A DNA stretch of 64,000 nt from Rhodoferax sp. U11-2br (lineage in GTDB: Bacteria > Pseudomonadota > Gammaproteobacteria > Burkholderiales > Burkholderiaceae_C), in assembly GCF_018619435.1 (NCBI RefSeq), contig NZ_JAHFZF010000001.1, positions 124,001 through 188,000 on the forward strand. Reading direction: 5' to 3'. The notes under the pieces were generated by a model, which saw only the letters and a program-made list of their open reading frames with translations, was not told where the DNA came from and searched no databases. Position numbers and translations under genes: made by a program. Shown in pieces: positions 62,354 to 64,000 of the stretch. The number at the start of each line of letters is the position of its first letter. Within the stretch, counting starts at the first letter, position 1.

Positions 62354-63256
62354 TTATTGCTTGTTGGACAGGCCCCAGATGTAAGACGTCAACACTTTGA
62401 TTTGTGGTTCAGTCAGATGGTAGGCCTGTGCGGGCATGACATTGACCACGCCGTTGTTGATACGTTCGATGATGGCCTTTTCACCAAAACCGTGCAGCCA
62501 GATGTTGTCTGTCAAGTTGGCGGAGCCCAGGGCTTGCATACCTTTGCCATCTTCGCCATGGCAAGCGGCACAGACAGCAAACTTCTCTTTGCCAAGAGCG
62601 GCCTTGGCCGCATCGTGCGGGCTGCCTGACAGGCTCAACACGTACTGAGCCACATTCTTGACATCTTCTTCAGTACCAAGTGCTGCGGCCATCGGAGGCA
62701 TGTTGCCAACCCGACCCAGCTGGATGGTCTCAGTGATCTTCTCAGGTGTACCACCGTGCAGCCAATCGCCATCGGTCAGGTTAGGGAAACCCTTGTTGCC
62801 ATGGGCATCAGAAGCATGACACTGAGCGCAGTTGTTGCTGTACAGACGTTCACCAATGGCCATCGCCGCCGGATCTTTGGCGATGTCTTGAGGCGTCATG
62901 TTGGCAAAACGTGCATACACCGGTGCCGTCTGTTCTTCACCTTGTTTGATCTCGGCGGCATGCAGACCGCTAGAGGTCCAACCCAGCAGGCCCGGGTAAC
63001 TTCCCAATCCAGGATACAGCGCCAGGTAGCCAAAACCAAAAATCACGGTCAGCACAAACAAATAACTCCACCACCTGGGCAGCGGGTTATTCATTTCACG
63101 CAAATCGTCATCCCACACATGACCGGTGGTGTTGTCACTGGCGGTCATGGCCTTGGCTTTGCCCGACATGACCAGCAAAACCAGGCACGCAAGAATACTC
63201 ACAACGACCAGGCCCGCGACATACATGGACCAGAATCCGTTTACAAAATCACTCAT
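62354..63256 (-). CDS. ccoP: CcoP, di-heme subunit of cbb3 cytochrome oxidase
   Basis: The 300-residue membrane-anchored cytochrome c has two N-terminal membrane segments (about 10-30 and 65-80) and two heme sites, CAQCH (143-147) and CAACH (229-233), with candidate Met ligands in GNMPPMA and NVMPAQA. It passes electrons to CcoO and the catalytic subunit for oxygen reduction at very low O2. It follows ccoQ after 24 bases and is the last cco gene before a strong terminator. Confidence 0.95.
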   Translation of the reverse strand: MSDFVNGFWSMYVAGLVVVSILACLVLLVMSGKAKAMTASDNTTGHVWDDDLREMNNPLPRWWSYLFVLTVIFGFGYLALYPGLGSYPGLLGWTSSGLHAAEIKQGEEQTAPVYARFANMTPQDIAKDPAAMAIGERLYSNNCAQCHASDAHGNKGFPNLTDGDWLHGGTPEKITETIQLGRVGNMPPMAAALGTEEDVKNVAQYVLSLSGSPHDAAKAALGKEKFAVCAACHGEDGKGMQALGSANLTDNIWLHGFGEKAIIERINNGVVNVMPAQAYHLTEPQIKVLTSYIWGLSNKQ

Positions 63257-63280
63257 TTCTTTTACCTCTCAGTGTCTGAG

Positions 63281-63424
63281 TCAGTCCTGATCGAAAGGCA
63301 GTTTCCCGGCCTCGTCGAATTCAGAAGCGTTCTTGCTGGAATAAGCCCACACCATGATCCCGATGAACATGACAAAGCTCAGCAAAGTAACCACAACTCT
63401 TGCAGTGTTGACATCAATTTCCAT
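63281..63424 (-). CDS. ccoQ: CcoQ, small subunit of cbb3 cytochrome oxidase
   Basis: The 47-residue protein starts MEIDVNTARVVVTLLSFVMF, has one membrane helix, then WAYSSKNASEFDEAGKLPF. This is the classic CcoQ pattern (short helix followed by Y/W-x-S/P...F-EA..LPF) and position between ccoO and ccoP. CcoQ stabilises the complex. Confidence 0.9.
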   Translation of the reverse strand: MEIDVNTARVVVTLLSFVMFIGIMVWAYSSKNASEFDEAGKLPFDQD

Positions 63425-63438
63425 CACTGCATCCCGGT

Positions 63439-64000
<562 letters not shown>

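Overview
The window reads as chromosomal DNA of a betaproteobacterium of the Burkholderiales, family Comamonadaceae, most like Rhodoferax. This is an inference from gene order (hoxV-hypABFCDE-hoxABCJ as in Ralstonia eutropha; smc-zipA-ligA; ccoOQP next to fixH, hemN and fnr), a high-G+C coding style, and two dispersed-repeat types I associate with Comamonadaceae. No rRNA, tRNA, CRISPR array, prophage or insertion sequence was seen.

Layout. 1-12678: [NiFe]-hydrogenase maturation genes (hoxV 3' part, hypA, hypB, a short hypF, hypC, hypD, hypE), then the H2-sensing cascade (NtrC-type regulator hoxA, regulatory hydrogenase hoxB/hoxC, kinase hoxJ). Two foreign-looking insertions interrupt it: a low-G+C HEPN-like gene between hypF and hypC, and a vapBC-type toxin-antitoxin pair between hypE and hoxA, where R. 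eutropha carries hypX. No energy-conserving hydrogenase structural genes lie inside the window; they would be expected to the left. 12679-21146: the high-affinity K+ system, with a KdpE-type operator, an unannotated 35-codon small membrane ORF, kdpF, kdpA, kdpB, kdpC and kdpDE. 21183-26338: a YgiQ radical-SAM protein, a DUF190/CrcB fluoride pair and a chemoreceptor. 26478-40606: metabolic and transport genes, including a PhaZ7-like secreted polyhydroxybutyrate depolymerase, a second PHB-depolymerase-family esterase, a two-gene ChrA chromate transporter, a large hybrid histidine kinase, creA, rlmB and pssA. 40662-58909: mostly housekeeping genes (purL, map, glnD, def, ligA, zipA-like, smc, dusA). 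58982-64000: the microaerobic respiration block (SafE-like membrane protein, hemN, fnr, a fixH-like gene, ccoP, ccoQ, ccoO 3' part), with a perfect FNR box between hemN and fnr.

How the genes work together. HypA/B deliver Ni, HypE/F make the cyanide ligands, HypC/D assemble the Fe(CN)2CO centre, and HoxBC-HoxJ-HoxA report H2 to hydrogenase promoters. KdpD/E would switch on KdpFABC at low K+. Fnr would link oxygen limitation to hemN and probably to the cbb3 oxidase.

The most unusual signal cuts across genes. A dispersed element of about 50 bp (a GCCCTT...AAGGGC hairpin flanked by TAGCTA-like and GGCCAATTT-like ends) occurs at ten places in 64 kb. Six copies lie inside protein-coding genes and are read through in frame: hypD, ygiQ, chrA, ligA, and purL twice. 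A second, G+C-rich element adds about 30 residues inside LigA. These behave like protein-embedded palindromic elements (compare the Rickettsia palindromic elements), and I know of no description of them in this family.
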